Notes: generated from the letters alone by a model not told the origin. 64,000 nt of DNA from Paenibacillus sp. FSL K6-3182 (GCF_037976325.1 NZ_CP150265.1:1607501-1671500), one strand, 5' to 3'; shown: positions 26,736 to 36,383, counted from the first letter of the stretch. Numbers and translations: made by a program.

Positions 26736-28322
26736 ATGAGCCAATCGTTAAGTGAAGAAATTAAACAGGAAGTAGATAAGCGCCGTACATTCGCGATTAT
26801 CTCTCACCCGGATGCAGGAAAAACGACCCTCACTGAGAAGCTCCTCCTATTCGGAGGAGCCATTCGGCTTGCAGGGTCAGTTAAGGCGCGCAAAGCGAGC
26901 CGTCATGCAACATCCGACTGGATGGAAATTGAGAAACAACGTGGTATCTCGGTAACGTCCAGCGTAATGCAGTTCGATTATCTAGGACATCGCGTTAACA
27001 TTCTTGATACGCCTGGTCACCAAGATTTCAGTGAGGACACATATCGTACGCTTACCGCAGCCGACAGCGCCGTCATGCTTATTGACGTTGCCAAAGGTGT
27101 CGAGGCACAAACGATCAAGCTGTTCCAGGTTTGCCGCAAACGCGGCATTCCGATTTTTACTTTTATTAACAAGCTGGACCGTGAAGGGCAAAGTCCATTT
27201 GAATTAATGGAGGAGCTTGAGCGTGTCTTAGGCATTCGCGCTGTTCCAATGAACTGGCCAATCGGCATGGGACGTGAGCTTTGCGGTGTTTATGACCGAA
27301 TGAAAACACAGGTCGAGCTTTTCCAAGGAAATGACCACTCGACAATCGAGGTTCGTCCCGTTAGCGATTATAATGATCCTGTCATTCGTGAGATGGCTGG
27401 AGATTATTTAACAGATCAGCTTATTGGTGATCTTGAGCTGCTGGATGTCGCTGGTGATCAATTTGATTTTGAGAAAGTGCAAGCGGGTGAACTGACGCCT
27501 CTTTTCTTCGGAAGCGCGGTTAATAACTTTGGCGTGCAAACTTTTCTAGAAAACTTCCTTCAGCTGGCTCCTAAGCCGACGTCGCGCAACAGCACGACAG
27601 GTCAGGTTGATCCGACGAATGAGAAATTTACGGGATATGTTTTCAAAATTCAAGCGAATATGAACCCAGCCCATCGTGACCGAATTGCTTTCCTTCGGAT
27701 TTGCTCCGGCAAATTCGAGCGCGGAATGAGCGTTCGTCATGTGCGTAATGGCAAGGACATTAAGCTTGCGCAGCCTCAGCAGTTTCTAGCGCAAGACCGT
27801 GATATCGTGGATACGGCGTATCCGGGCGATATTATTGGTTTGTTTGATCCAGGCATTTTCCGAATCGGCGATTCATTATCACAAGGCGGAGAAGTTGTGT
27901 TCGATGAGCTACCAACGTTCTCGCCTGAAATTTTTGCTAAAGTAACCGTTAAAAATGCGTTGAAGCACAAGCAGTACCAAAAAGGCATTGATCAGCTTAC
28001 GGAGGAAGGCACGATTCAAGTGTTCCACTCCACAGGCAACTTCGACGAGACAATTCTCGGCGTTGTTGGTCATTTGCAATTTGAGGTATTTGAGCATCGA
28101 ATGAAAGCGGAGTACGGCGTAGATATTCAATTACACCGGATGCAGTTCCAATTTGCCCGCTGGATCGTTGATGATAATATTGACCCTAGCAAATTCCGAA
28201 TCAATACGACGCTCGTAAAGGACAAGAAGGGCAACTATGTCGTCTTGTTCGAGAACGAATATGCGATGCGTACGGCAGTAGACAAGAATCCAACGTCTAA
28301 GTTTCTGGAAACTGCGCCTTAA
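26736..28322 (+). CDS. prfC: Peptide chain release factor 3
   Basis: Translational GTPase that recycles class I release factors. The 528-residue product carries G1 HPDAGKTT at residues 24-31, the RGISVTSS switch, G3 DTPGHQDF and G4 NKLD, plus the C-terminal domain typical of RF3 (long EF-G-like, without the elongation-specific domains). GAAGGGAAG precedes the ATG. It follows zwf by 39 bases and ends at a terminator. Confidence 0.96.
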   Translation: MSQSLSEEIKQEVDKRRTFAIISHPDAGKTTLTEKLLLFGGAIRLAGSVKARKASRHATSDWMEIEKQRGISVTSSVMQFDYLGHRVNILDTPGHQDFSEDTYRTLTAADSAVMLIDVAKGVEAQTIKLFQVCRKRGIPIFTFINKLDREGQSPFELMEELERVLGIRAVPMNWPIGMGRELCGVYDRMKTQVELFQGNDHSTIEVRPVSDYNDPVIREMAGDYLTDQLIGDLELLDVAGDQFDFEKVQAGELTPLFFGSAVNNFGVQTFLENFLQLAPKPTSRNSTTGQVDPTNEKFTGYVFKIQANMNPAHRDRIAFLRICSGKFERGMSVRHVRNGKDIKLAQPQQFLAQDRDIVDTAYPGDIIGLFDPGIFRIGDSLSQGGEVVFDELPTFSPEIFAKVTVKNALKHKQYQKGIDQLTEEGTIQVFHSTGNFDETILGVVGHLQFEVFEHRMKAEYGVDIQLHRMQFQFARWIVDDNIDPSKFRINTTLVKDKKGNYVVLFENEYAMRTAVDKNPTSKFLETAP

Positions 28323-28346
28323 GGGTAGGGATATAGGCACGTTTAA

Positions 28347-28396
28347 AGCATCCTCGGCCAATCGCGCAGCAGCGCTTGCGGCTGGGGATGCTTTTT
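28347..28396 (+). terminator. Terminator after prfC
   Basis: AGCATCCTCGGCC pairs with GGCTGGGGATGCT (two G-U pairs), followed by TTTTT. Confidence 0.85.
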
Positions 28397-28481
28397 ATAT
28401 CCATCTCCTTGAATTTCAGTGCTAAAACGAATCTTTACCCGTATAATAAATGGATAAAAAACGATAGGTGGCTAGTCATTC

Positions 28482-29549
28482 ATGAAAACAATCATGTTCA
28501 CCGGGGGAGGCTCAGCCGGACACGTTACCGTTAATATGGCCTTGATCCCGCATTTTTTGGAAGAGGGCTGGTCAGTCCAATATATCGGATCGGAGAGCGG
28601 TATTGAAAGGCAGCTTATCGCAACGATTCCAGAGGTTAAGTATTTTCCGATATCGACGGGAAAGCTGAGAAGGTACATGGATATTCAGAACATAAAGGAC
28701 CCGTTCAAGGTAGTAAAGGGTCTTTATCAAGCTTATCGCCTCATTAAGCAAAATAAACCGAACGTCATCTTCTCCAAAGGCGGATTTGTATCTGTACCTG
28801 TCGTTATTGGCGCATGGCTAAACAAGGTGCCGCTGCTTATTCATGAATCCGATCTGACGCCAGGTCTCGCCAATCGGTTATCGATCCCTTTTGCTACAGG
28901 AGTATGTACGACTTTTCCTGAGACGGGCAGCATGCTGAAGGCTGATAAAAGCAGGCATGTAGGGGCAGTTATACGTGAGGAAGTGAAGCAGGGCAACGCG
29001 GATAGAGGCAGAACTTTTTGCGGATTTACCAAAAACAAGCCTGTCATCTTAATTATGGGTGGAAGCTTAGGTGCACGCAAAATTAATCAGGCAGTCAGAC
29101 AGTCATTAACAAGCCTGACCAAAAGCTATCAAATCGTTCATCTCTGCGGTAAAAATCAAGTTGACCCGTCGCTTGCTATGCCTGGCTATAAGCAATTCGA
29201 ATTTGTGAATGAGCAATTGCCGGATGTTTTGGCGATGACGGACCTTGTGATTTCACGAGCAGGCTCTAATTCCATATTTGAATTTTTATCCTTAAAGAAG
29301 CCGATGCTGCTTATTCCTCTAACACGGGAACAGAGCCGAGGCGATCAAATTTTGAATGCCCAGTCGTTTGAGAAATCGGGTTATGCCGAAGTATTGTATG
29401 AAGAGAAGCTGACGGCAAGCACGCTTGTTGAGAGTGTCGAGCGTTTGTACCAAAACCGTAAATCCTATATCGATAGGATGAACATGAGTGAGGAAGCAAA
29501 TGCGCTGTCCGCTGTTTTTGAATGGATTAATGAAATAGCGAAGAAGTAA
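28482..29549 (+). CDS. murG: MurG-type UDP-GlcNAc:lipid glycosyltransferase
   Basis: GT28-family transferase that adds GlcNAc to lipid I in peptidoglycan synthesis. The 355 residues show the N-terminal glycine-rich loop TGGGSAGHV (8-16), the inter-domain [10 protein letters not shown] and the donor-binding [17 protein letters not shown]...PL. It lies outside the usual division/cell-wall cluster, between prfC and a LacI regulator, and carries its own terminator, so it may be a second, stand-alone MurG. Confidence 0.9.
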   Translation: MKTIMFTGGGSAGHVTVNMALIPHFLEEGWSVQYIGSESGIERQLIATIPEVKYFPISTGKLRRYMDIQNIKDPFKVVKGLYQAYRLIKQNKPNVIFSKGGFVSVPVVIGAWLNKVPLLIHESDLTPGLANRLSIPFATGVCTTFPETGSMLKADKSRHVGAVIREEVKQGNADRGRTFCGFTKNKPVILIMGGSLGARKINQAVRQSLTSLTKSYQIVHLCGKNQVDPSLAMPGYKQFEFVNEQLPDVLAMTDLVISRAGSNSIFEFLSLKKPMLLIPLTREQSRGDQILNAQSFEKSGYAEVLYEEKLTASTLVESVERLYQNRKSYIDRMNMSEEANALSAVFEWINEIAKK

Positions 29550-29573
29550 GTAACTGCAAGAGACAACGAGAAA

Positions 29574-29618
29574 AAACGATCTGGGACGCCGATGCAAGCG
29601 TTCTGGATCGTTTTTTTT
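29574..29618 (+). terminator. Terminator after murG
   Basis: AAACGATC pairs with GATCGTTT, with an inner GACGC/GCGTT extension, followed by a run of eight T. Confidence 0.88.
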
Positions 29619-29657
29619 GTAATGAGGGCAACGATAGAAAAATATGCAAAAAGTTTA

Positions 29658-29699
29658 TTGACGCTAAAACGTTTTCATGCAATAATGTACGCGTGTACA
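29658..29699 (+). promoter_or_regulatory. lacI-type promoter with embedded operators
   Basis: TTGACG at 29658-29663 and AATAAT at 29681-29686 with a 17-base spacer. The spacer is filled by CTAAAACGTTTTCA (29664-29677), which read on the other strand is a near-consensus cre/LacI-family operator (TGAAAACGTTTTAG). Just downstream TGTAC-N4-GTACA (29686-29699) forms a second inverted repeat at the transcription start. Both are well placed for autorepression or CcpA control. Confidence 0.6.
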
Positions 29700-29744
29700 T
29701 TTAAATGAAATGACAACTTAGCATATTAGCTTTTCAGGAGGAAA

Positions 29745-30779
29745 ATGATTATTAGCAGGAAAGAAGTTGCGAAACTAGCTGGTGTTTCAGAGGCGACTGT
29801 TTCGAGAGTGATGAACAGCGTCGGCCCTATCAAAGAGGAAACGCGTGAACGTGTATTACAAGCCGCGGCTGAGCTTGGATACGTACCGAATGCGCTTGCT
29901 CAGCAATTTGCTCGAAGGAAGAGCGGGAATATTGGCGTCATATTGCCATTCGTGCCAAAAGTTCATTTGTTTTCCACTTACTATTTTTCGGAAATATTAA
30001 GTGGAATCGGTGAAACAGCGAAGCGCTGCGGCTATGACCTGCTTCTTATTTTTAGAGAACCAGATGGGGAGAGAGATTACGCTAAACTATTTCGCATGCA
30101 TAAGATTGATGCTTGCATCGTTTTAGGCTCACAAAATGTGCCTGAGGAAAGAGCCGCCCTTGCTGAGCTGAAGGCTGAAAACTTTCCTTTCTGCCTTGTG
30201 AATCAGCGGTTTGATGCGGAGCATTATCGTACTGTCGATGCTGACCATGTTTCAGGCAGCAAGGCGGCCGTATCGCATTTGTTGAGTCAGGGCAGCCGCA
30301 GAATTGCTTTTGTTAACGGTCCGCTGCAATATTCAAATAGTGCCGATAGGCAGGAAGGCTACAAAGCGGCTCTAATGGAAGCGGGACTTGCTTATGAGCT
30401 GAGTCTAATCTATCACGGTAATTACAGCCGAAAGAGCGGGGCGGAGCTCGCGGAGCAATTGGCGGAACAAATTAAAGAAGGCAATATCGATGCGGTATTT
30501 GCGGCTAATGATCGAATGGCAATCGGCCTGATGCAGCGCTTGCGGGAACTGGGAGTTGAAGCTGGCGAGCATTATGCGCTAGTTGGATATGATGACTCAG
30601 ACGGCTCGCGCATCATTAGTCCAAGGCTTTCAACCGTTGCTGTTCCTTTCTATGAAATGGGTAAGCTTGCAGCTGCTAGATTGCTGGACCCGGATCAGAA
30701 AACGAAAACGACAGATTCACAAACAGATGTTTTACCAGTCAGCTTGATCACAAGAGAAACGTCAAGACTCAAGCGTTAA
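29745..30779 (+). CDS. LacI-family transcriptional regulator
   Basis: 344-residue repressor: N-terminal helix-turn-helix (VAKLAGVSEATVSRVMN) with hinge NALAQQFARRKSGNIG, then a periplasmic-binding-protein-like effector domain with the closing ANDRMAIG and GYDDSDGSRIISPRLSTV motifs. CAGGAGG precedes the ATG. It heads the dehydrogenase/ThuA genes that follow by 104 bases and probably controls them; the effector is unknown. Confidence 0.93.
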   Translation: MIISRKEVAKLAGVSEATVSRVMNSVGPIKEETRERVLQAAAELGYVPNALAQQFARRKSGNIGVILPFVPKVHLFSTYYFSEILSGIGETAKRCGYDLLLIFREPDGERDYAKLFRMHKIDACIVLGSQNVPEERAALAELKAENFPFCLVNQRFDAEHYRTVDADHVSGSKAAVSHLLSQGSRRIAFVNGPLQYSNSADRQEGYKAALMEAGLAYELSLIYHGNYSRKSGAELAEQLAEQIKEGNIDAVFAANDRMAIGLMQRLRELGVEAGEHYALVGYDDSDGSRIISPRLSTVAVPFYEMGKLAAARLLDPDQKTKTTDSQTDVLPVSLITRETSRLKR

Positions 30780-30883
30780 ATCCTGAATACGAGTTTTTCT
30801 GCTCCATTCTATTTCAATTGCGGGACGCGATCTTATCGCTAGAGGCAGCATAAGGCGTTTACGCTTAAGAGAGGCGGATTATT

Positions 30884-32047
30884 ATGGATAAAGTAAGAGT
30901 TGGCATGGTTGGTTATAAGTTTATGGGGAAGGCACATAGCAACGCATACCGCGCGCTTCCGATGTTTTTCCCGAATGCGATTAAGCCGGAGATGACGGCC
31001 ATTTGTGGTCGCGATCCAGAAGGCGTTGAACAAGCACGGTCACAATTCGGCTGGGAAAGTGCTGAAACGGATTGGAATGCGCTCGTTAACCGCGAGGATA
31101 TCGACTTAATCGATATTAATGCACCAAGTGATGCACATAAGGCTATCGCTCTAGCAGCAGCGGCAGCTGGCAAACATATCTTTTGTGAGAAGCCGCTGGC
31201 GCTTACGCTTGAAGACTCCCGTGAAATGCTTGATGCTACAGAAAAAGCAGGCGTGAAGCATATGGTAGGTTTTAACTATCGATTTGCACCTGCTGTACAG
31301 CTTGCCAAAAAATTGGTGTCAGATGGCAGGCTCGGTGAAATCTATCATTTCCGTGCTGTGTTTTTGCAAGATTGGATTATCGATCCGAGCTTCCCGCTCG
31401 TATGGCGTCTTCAGAAGGAAATTGCAGGCTCCGGCTCCCATGGTGATTTAGGAGCACATTTGATAGATATGGCGCGTTTTCTCGTTGGAGAATTCAATGA
31501 GGTTATCGGCATGAGCGAAACTTTCGTTAAAGAGCGACCGATTGCTTCAGCTATGACAGGCCTTAGCGCAAAGGGAAGCGAGGGTGGACCGCTCGGAGAA
31601 GTAACAGTGGATGATGCAACCATGTTTATGACACGCTTTGCTAACGGCGCGCTGGGCAGCTTTGAGGCGACTCGCTTCGCAGCCGGCCATCGCTGTACGA
31701 ACGCTTTTGAAATTAACGGCAGTAAAGGAAGCATCAAGTTTGATTTTGAGCGGATGAATGAGCTTCAAGTTTATTTCACCGATGATGCTGAGGATGTTCA
31801 AGGCTTCCGCCGCGTACTTGCAACCGATCCATCGCATGCGTATATGGACGCTTGGTGGCCAGCTGGACATACCATTGGATACGAGCATACGTTTACACAT
31901 GAAATGCATGAGCTGATGCAAGCTTTTGCTGAAGATCGTCAGCCCGTACCGAACTTTGTAGATGGCGTGAAATGCCAAGAGGTTCTGGAGGCGGTAGATC
32001 GTTCGATTGCAGAACGCCGCTGGGTAGCAATTAGCGAATTATCGTAA
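30884..32047 (+). CDS. Gfo/Idh/MocA family oxidoreductase, copy A
   Basis: 387-residue NAD(P)-dependent sugar or inositol dehydrogenase. The Rossmann start VGMVGYKFMGKAHSNAYR has lost the usual last Gly of GxGxxG but keeps the fold pattern; EKPLA (the Lys-containing motif near residue 100) and GSHGDLGAHLID follow. AGAGGCGG precedes the ATG. The GSGSHGDLGxH motif is typical of members acting on sugars with a ThuA partner. Exact substrate unknown. Confidence 0.9.
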   Translation: MDKVRVGMVGYKFMGKAHSNAYRALPMFFPNAIKPEMTAICGRDPEGVEQARSQFGWESAETDWNALVNREDIDLIDINAPSDAHKAIALAAAAAGKHIFCEKPLALTLEDSREMLDATEKAGVKHMVGFNYRFAPAVQLAKKLVSDGRLGEIYHFRAVFLQDWIIDPSFPLVWRLQKEIAGSGSHGDLGAHLIDMARFLVGEFNEVIGMSETFVKERPIASAMTGLSAKGSEGGPLGEVTVDDATMFMTRFANGALGSFEATRFAAGHRCTNAFEINGSKGSIKFDFERMNELQVYFTDDAEDVQGFRRVLATDPSHAYMDAWWPAGHTIGYEHTFTHEMHELMQAFAEDRQPVPNFVDGVKCQEVLEAVDRSIAERRWVAISELS

Positions 32048-32107
32048 GCCATATAGGGTTATTAGTTAGGAGATTACTTAGCGCTTGGAGAGAGGCAGGA
32101 GAAGGTA

Positions 32108-32830
32108 ATGAAAAAAGCACTAATCGTATGGGGCGGCTGGGATGGACATCAGCCGAAAGAAGTAGCAGAAATTTTTCGTGAGGTGCTTGCAGCTGAGGAC
32201 TTTGAGGTTGAGGTGTCCGACACATTGGAAGCATTTGCGGATGCAGAAAAACTGTTGGGACTTGATCTTATCGTACCCGTATGGACGATGGCACGGATCG
32301 AGCAGAAGCTTGTCGATAATGTATCTGCAGCTGTTCAAAGCGGCGTAGGTTTGGCAGGATGCCATGGCGGAATGTGCGATGCGTTTCGTGAAAATGTAGA
32401 CTGGCAGTTTATGACCGGCGGACAATGGGTAGCTCACCCAGGCAATGACGGTGTTGAATATACGGTTAATATTAATAATTCATCCAGTCAGCTGACAGAA
32501 GGCATTGAAGATTTTGTTGTCAGCTCTGAGCAATATTATTTGCATGTGGATCCGGCAGTTGAAGTGCTGGCGACAACACGTTTTCCGCTGACACCGGGAC
32601 CGCATTCACTCAACAAGGCAGTTGATATGCCGGTTGTATGGACGAAGCGCTGGGGTGTTGGACGCGTATATTACAACTCGCTTGGTCATCAAGCTAATAT
32701 TATAGAGATTGAAGCGGTGAAAGAGCTTATGAGACGCGGCTTCTTGTGGTGTGCGGAAGGTAAAGCAAATGCGCTGGCAGCAGGCAAAACAGCTTCTGCT
32801 TATAGCGGTATGGCAGATAATCAGTTGTAA
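32108..32830 (+). CDS. ThuA-like protein
   Basis: 240-residue cytoplasmic protein of the ThuA/class I glutamine-amidotransferase-like fold: GGWDGHQP at the start, VGLAGCHGGMCDAF at residues ~78-91 (the nucleophile-elbow Cys region) and GVGRVYYNSLGHQ near the end, all hallmarks of ThuA domains implicated in trehalose and related sugar use. GAGAAGG precedes the ATG. Sandwiched between two Gfo/Idh/MocA dehydrogenases, so it is probably a co-enzyme of the same pathway. Confidence 0.9.
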   Translation: MKKALIVWGGWDGHQPKEVAEIFREVLAAEDFEVEVSDTLEAFADAEKLLGLDLIVPVWTMARIEQKLVDNVSAAVQSGVGLAGCHGGMCDAFRENVDWQFMTGGQWVAHPGNDGVEYTVNINNSSSQLTEGIEDFVVSSEQYYLHVDPAVEVLATTRFPLTPGPHSLNKAVDMPVVWTKRWGVGRVYYNSLGHQANIIEIEAVKELMRRGFLWCAEGKANALAAGKTASAYSGMADNQL

Positions 32831-32877
32831 ATCGCAATTATAATAATCTTAGGATATGAGAAGAGGGACTAGAGATT

Positions 32878-33978
32878 ATGGAAAAGATCAAAGCAGGCAT
32901 TATAGGAACAGGCAATATTAGCGGCATCTATTTTGAAAACGGCAATCGTTTTGATGCCTTGCAGGTTGTAGCTTGCGCAGATTTAGATGTGGAGAGAGCC
33001 AAAGCAAAAGGCGAGCAGTTTGGCGTTCGCGGTTGTTCGGTTGAGGAGCTGCTTGCTGATCCGGAAGTTCAAATGATAATCAATTTGACGATCCCACAAG
33101 CGCATGCATCGGTATGCTTGCAAGCTCTTGAAGCAGGCAAACATGTTTATGTAGAGAAGCCGTTTGCAGTTACTCGTGAAGAGGCGCAGCAGGTACTTGA
33201 GCTTGCTGAGAAAAAAGGTCTTTACGTTGGAAGCGCGCCGGATACATTCCTTGGCGGCGGCATCCAAACGAGCATTAAGCTGCTTGAGGACGGCTGGATT
33301 GGTACGCCGATTGGCGCGACTGCATTCATGGTGTGCGGTGGGCATGAATCATGGCATCCGGCTCCAGAATTTTATTATCAAAAGGGCGGCGGCCCGATGT
33401 TTGATATGGGGCCATACTATTTAACCGCGCTTGTAGCGCTGCTTGGACCGATCACTCGTGTAACGGGTTCGGCACGTATCTCTTTCCCAGAGAGAACGAT
33501 TACAAGCAAACCGAAATACGGTCAGCAGGTAGAGGTTGAAGTACCAACTCATATCGCTGGAGTGATGGACTTTGCATCTGGCCCAATTGGAACATTGCTC
33601 ACGAGCTTTGATGTGAAAGGTGGCTCAACGCTTCCTCGTATCGAAATATACGGCAGCGCGGGCACACTTCTTGTCCCAGATCCTAACGGGTTTGGCGGAC
33701 AAATTAAGATTTGGCGTGCGGGCTCAAATGAATGGTCAGATATTCCGCTCGCTTACGGATACACAGAGAACGCTCGTGGTGTCGGTGCAGCAGACATGGC
33801 CAAAGCAATTCAAACCGGTCGTAAGCATCGCGCTAATGGCGAGCTTGCTTATCATGTACTCGAAGCTATGCATGGCTTCCATGACGCGTCGGAACAAGGC
33901 GTACATTATGTTATGAAGAGCACTTGTGAGCGCCCAGCGCCATTGCCGCTTGGTTTGCAGCCTTTCTGCTTGGATTAA
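32878..33978 (+). CDS. Gfo/Idh/MocA family oxidoreductase, copy B
   Basis: 366-residue dehydrogenase of the same superfamily as copy A but clearly distinct. N-terminal [17 protein letters not shown] with its conserved Lys near residue 95, and [13 protein letters not shown] in the C-terminal domain. AGAAGAGGGAC precedes the ATG. Last gene of the LacI-headed operon, followed by a terminator. Two dehydrogenases plus ThuA would fit stepwise oxidation/reduction of a disaccharide or keto-sugar. Confidence 0.9.
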   Translation: MEKIKAGIIGTGNISGIYFENGNRFDALQVVACADLDVERAKAKGEQFGVRGCSVEELLADPEVQMIINLTIPQAHASVCLQALEAGKHVYVEKPFAVTREEAQQVLELAEKKGLYVGSAPDTFLGGGIQTSIKLLEDGWIGTPIGATAFMVCGGHESWHPAPEFYYQKGGGPMFDMGPYYLTALVALLGPITRVTGSARISFPERTITSKPKYGQQVEVEVPTHIAGVMDFASGPIGTLLTSFDVKGGSTLPRIEIYGSAGTLLVPDPNGFGGQIKIWRAGSNEWSDIPLAYGYTENARGVGAADMAKAIQTGRKHRANGELAYHVLEAMHGFHDASEQGVHYVMKSTCERPAPLPLGLQPFCLD

Positions 33979-34036
33979 TAAAGGTTGAAGAGCATTAACG
34001 GCTAGAATGTAAAGACATTAATAAACAACTTTAAAA

Positions 34037-34090
34037 AAGAGCTGTCCCAAAAGTAGATGTATCTACGATTGGAACAGCTCTTGCTTTTTT
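34037..34090 (+). terminator. Terminator of the dehydrogenase/ThuA operon
   Basis: AAGAGCTGTCCCA pairs with TGGAACAGCTCTT across a 20-base loop that itself holds GTAGAT/ATCTAC, followed by a T run. Confidence 0.8.
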
Positions 34091-34137
34091 GATGAAACAT
34101 AGTTCGGACGTTGTCCTCACTTTAACAATCTTATAGC

Positions 34138-34320
34138 TAACGAACCCAGCAGGTCTTATTCAAACTATTCGTAATGGATTTAAATTTTAACGAACTCCAG
34201 AATCGTTATTTTGAGAAAAATAGCTCGGAACACCATGTAAATCATGATATAACGTTTATCAGGTTCGTTAAAATGAAAGAAGAGTCGTTTTCTGCATAAT
34301 AAGCATGATACGGTTCGTTA
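34138..34320. repeat. Four-copy TAACGAAC element in a gene-free stretch
   Basis: The 33979-34487 stretch contains no gene. Besides the terminator it holds four copies of TAACGAAC: two direct (34138, 34188) and two inverted (ending 34270 and 34320). Spacing within each pair is exactly 50 bases. In each copy TAACGAAC is followed after ten bases by TTATT (TTATA in one). The rest of the sequence between copies is not conserved. It looks like an ordered protein-binding or RNA structural element rather than decayed coding sequence. From 34321 to 34487 nothing further was seen. Confidence 0.8.
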
Positions 34321-34487
34321 GAGAAATGATTAAGGTATTATGCAATGCCGGCGAGACCAATAATTGAATCCGCCGGGAATAGCCTTTGATGCGCTATTTT
34401 TTCATGCTCTCCAACATTTTGTCCAAAGTGAGCTATTGATCCATCGATCTGAATCCTTTTGAGACAGCTTCTTTCGAATGTTGGCTA

Positions 34488-35354
34488 TTATTTTATCCAA
34501 GCGGCAACCTTGTCAGGATTTTGCTCAACCCATGCTTTGGCAGCTGCTTCTGGCGTCTCGCCTTCTTGGATTTTGATCATAACGGAAGCCATATCATCTG
34601 GCGTCCAATTAAACTGATCGAGGAATGCATAAGCTTCAGGCAGATCATCCTTTAGTCCTTGACGGGCGATTGTATGAATTTGTTCATCTCCGCCATATAC
34701 ATTTTTAGGATCTGCCAAATATTTCAGCTCCATCTTGGCGAACATCCAGTGCGGTGTCCAGCCTGTCACAACAATCGGCTCTTTGTTAGCATAAGCCTTC
34801 TCAAGCTGCTGAGTCATCGCTGCGGAGGAACTCTCAAGCAGCTTCCATTTATCTCGCAGATTATATTGATCTAATACTTTCTCTGTCGACATCATGAGAC
34901 CAGCACCCGGCTCAATACCGATAATCGTATGATCTACTTCAGCGCCAACGGCATCGTTAAGCTCGTCAATGCTGTTAACATCCATATATTTAGGAACGAC
35001 TAGACCAATTTTTGTTCCTTCCAGATTTGGTCCTAGATCATCAAATTTACCTTTATATTTTTCGATGTACGATGCATGTGTTGTAGGAAGCCATGCAGCT
35101 ACCATCGCATCTGCACTGCCGTCAGAAATACCAGCCCACATAGGCCCTGCATCAACTTGCATCATATCAACTTTGTAATTGAGCTTCTGCTCAAGTACTT
35201 CCTTCACAACATACGTGCTCGCTATCTCAGAATCCCAAGCCACGTAAGCAAGCGTTACTTTTTTCTTTGCGCCTTCATTGTTCGAAGAGCATCCAGCGAC
35301 TAAAGCCATGGTCATAACAGCAGCAACAATTACACTCATTTTATTAAATTTCAA
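34488..35354 (-). CDS. opuAC: Glycine betaine-binding lipoprotein of the OpuA importer
   Basis: 288-residue solute receptor. Signal peptide with lipobox VAGC (Cys22), then an OpuAC-type domain with the Trp/Tyr-containing stretches VAWDSEIAST, GWTPHWMFAKMELKYL and PMWAGISDGSADAMVAAWLP used for quaternary-ammonium binding. TTG 35354 with AAGGAGTGA upstream. Last of three opuA genes on the minus strand, separated from the permease by a 183-base hairpin repeat. Choline or proline betaine are alternative ligands. Confidence 0.92.
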   Translation of the reverse strand: MKFNKMSVIVAAVMTMALVAGCSSNNEGAKKKVTLAYVAWDSEIASTYVVKEVLEQKLNYKVDMMQVDAGPMWAGISDGSADAMVAAWLPTTHASYIEKYKGKFDDLGPNLEGTKIGLVVPKYMDVNSIDELNDAVGAEVDHTIIGIEPGAGLMMSTEKVLDQYNLRDKWKLLESSSAAMTQQLEKAYANKEPIVVTGWTPHWMFAKMELKYLADPKNVYGGDEQIHTIARQGLKDDLPEAYAFLDQFNWTPDDMASVMIKIQEGETPEAAAKAWVEQNPDKVAAWIK

Positions 35355-35365
35355 AAAATCACTCC

Positions 35366-35518
35366 TTAAAGTTTGCGCAGCAAACTAACATCGAAAGCAT
35401 ACGCTTTAATTTTGCGCAGCAAAATACTTCGTAAGCATACGCTTAAAGTTTGCGCAGCAAACTAACATCGAAAGCATACGCTTTAATCTTGCGCAGCAAA
35501 CTAGCATTGAGCATGCGC
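35366..35518. repeat. Tandem hairpin repeat between opuAB and opuAC
   Basis: Four units of 36-40 bases (35366-35405, 35406-35442, 35443-35482, 35483-35518). Each carries two inverted repeats: TTTGC-GCA-GCAAA type and AAGC-ATAC-GCTT type. Units 1 and 3 are identical over about 45 bases at a 77-base offset, so there is a two-level repeat. It lies in the transcribed space between permease and binding-protein genes. Confidence 0.9.
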
Positions 35519-35537
35519 TTAACGTTTATAAATTAGT

Positions 35538-36383
35538 TTAAGTGGTTTTGCTTTTACGAATAATTTGTTGGGTCAGTCGGTCTAAAATAATGGCTAATAT
35601 AACAATAGCAAGACCAGCTTCAAACCCAACGCCGGTATTTCCTTGCGTCACTGCACGATATACATAAGCACCTACACCTTGTGCACCAATCATGGATGCA
35701 ATGACGACCATCGATAGTGACAACATAATGGTCTGGTTAATGCCGGCCATAATGGTTGGCATGGCAATAGGAAGCTGCAGCTTGAACAATTTTTGCGTTG
35801 GCGTAGATCCGAAGGCATCTGCTGCTTCTACTAATTCGGCAGGGACTTGGCGAATGCCAAGATTCGTTAATCGTATCGTTGGCGGGATTGCAAAAATAAT
35901 CGAAGAGATCACGCCAGGAACAACACCCAAGGAGAAGAACGTTACAGCTGGAAGCAAATAAACGAAGGCTGGCATCGTCTGCATAAGATCAAGCAGTGGT
36001 GTAATGATTTTTTGGAAATTGGTGTAGCGAGCACACAAAATTCCAATAGGAACACCAATCAGCACGGATATGAAAGCTGCAGTCAAAACGAGCGCTAGTG
36101 TCTGCATCGTTTGGCTCCATAAGCCGAGATTTTCTATGATTAACAATCCGATAAGTGTGAATATTCCCATTTTCCACTTGCCGATAAGCCAAGCCAAAAT
36201 AGTGAATATCAAAATAAGCACTAGCGCTGGAAACCAATTGAGAGCGACATCCAAGCCATTTACAGTTTCGCCGACAACTGTGCGTATTAATTTGAAAAAA
36301 GGGTCGAAATGAGCTTCAAACCAAGCTTCCAGCCATTCGATCCAGTCAGCTAATGGAATTTTAGGTAGATTCAATACGTTCAC
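35538..36383 (-). CDS. opuAB: Glycine betaine ABC permease of OpuA
   Basis: 281-residue permease with an extended amphipathic N-terminus, about six membrane helices and the EAA loop ELVEAADAFGSTPTQKLFKLQLP. GTG 36383 lies within the end of the ATPase gene (23-base overlap) with AGAGGCTG as binding site, so the subunits are translationally coupled. It delivers compatible solute taken up by the binding lipoprotein. Confidence 0.93.
   Translation of the reverse strand: MNVLNLPKIPLADWIEWLEAWFEAHFDPFFKLIRTVVGETVNGLDVALNWFPALVLILIFTILAWLIGKWKMGIFTLIGLLIIENLGLWSQTMQTLALVLTAAFISVLIGVPIGILCARYTNFQKIITPLLDLMQTMPAFVYLLPAVTFFSLGVVPGVISSIIFAIPPTIRLTNLGIRQVPAELVEAADAFGSTPTQKLFKLQLPIAMPTIMAGINQTIMLSLSMVVIASMIGAQGVGAYVYRAVTQGNTGVGFEAGLAIVILAIILDRLTQQIIRKSKTT

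Noticed and set aside
33979..34487. Possible insertion sequence remnant in the gene-free stretch
   Set aside because: No transposase remains, terminal repeats or target duplication seen; only the ordered TAACGAAC element and a terminator.
35366..35518. CRISPR-like appearance of the opuA repeat
   Set aside because: Units are contiguous without unique spacers and are internally palindromic; no cas genes nearby.
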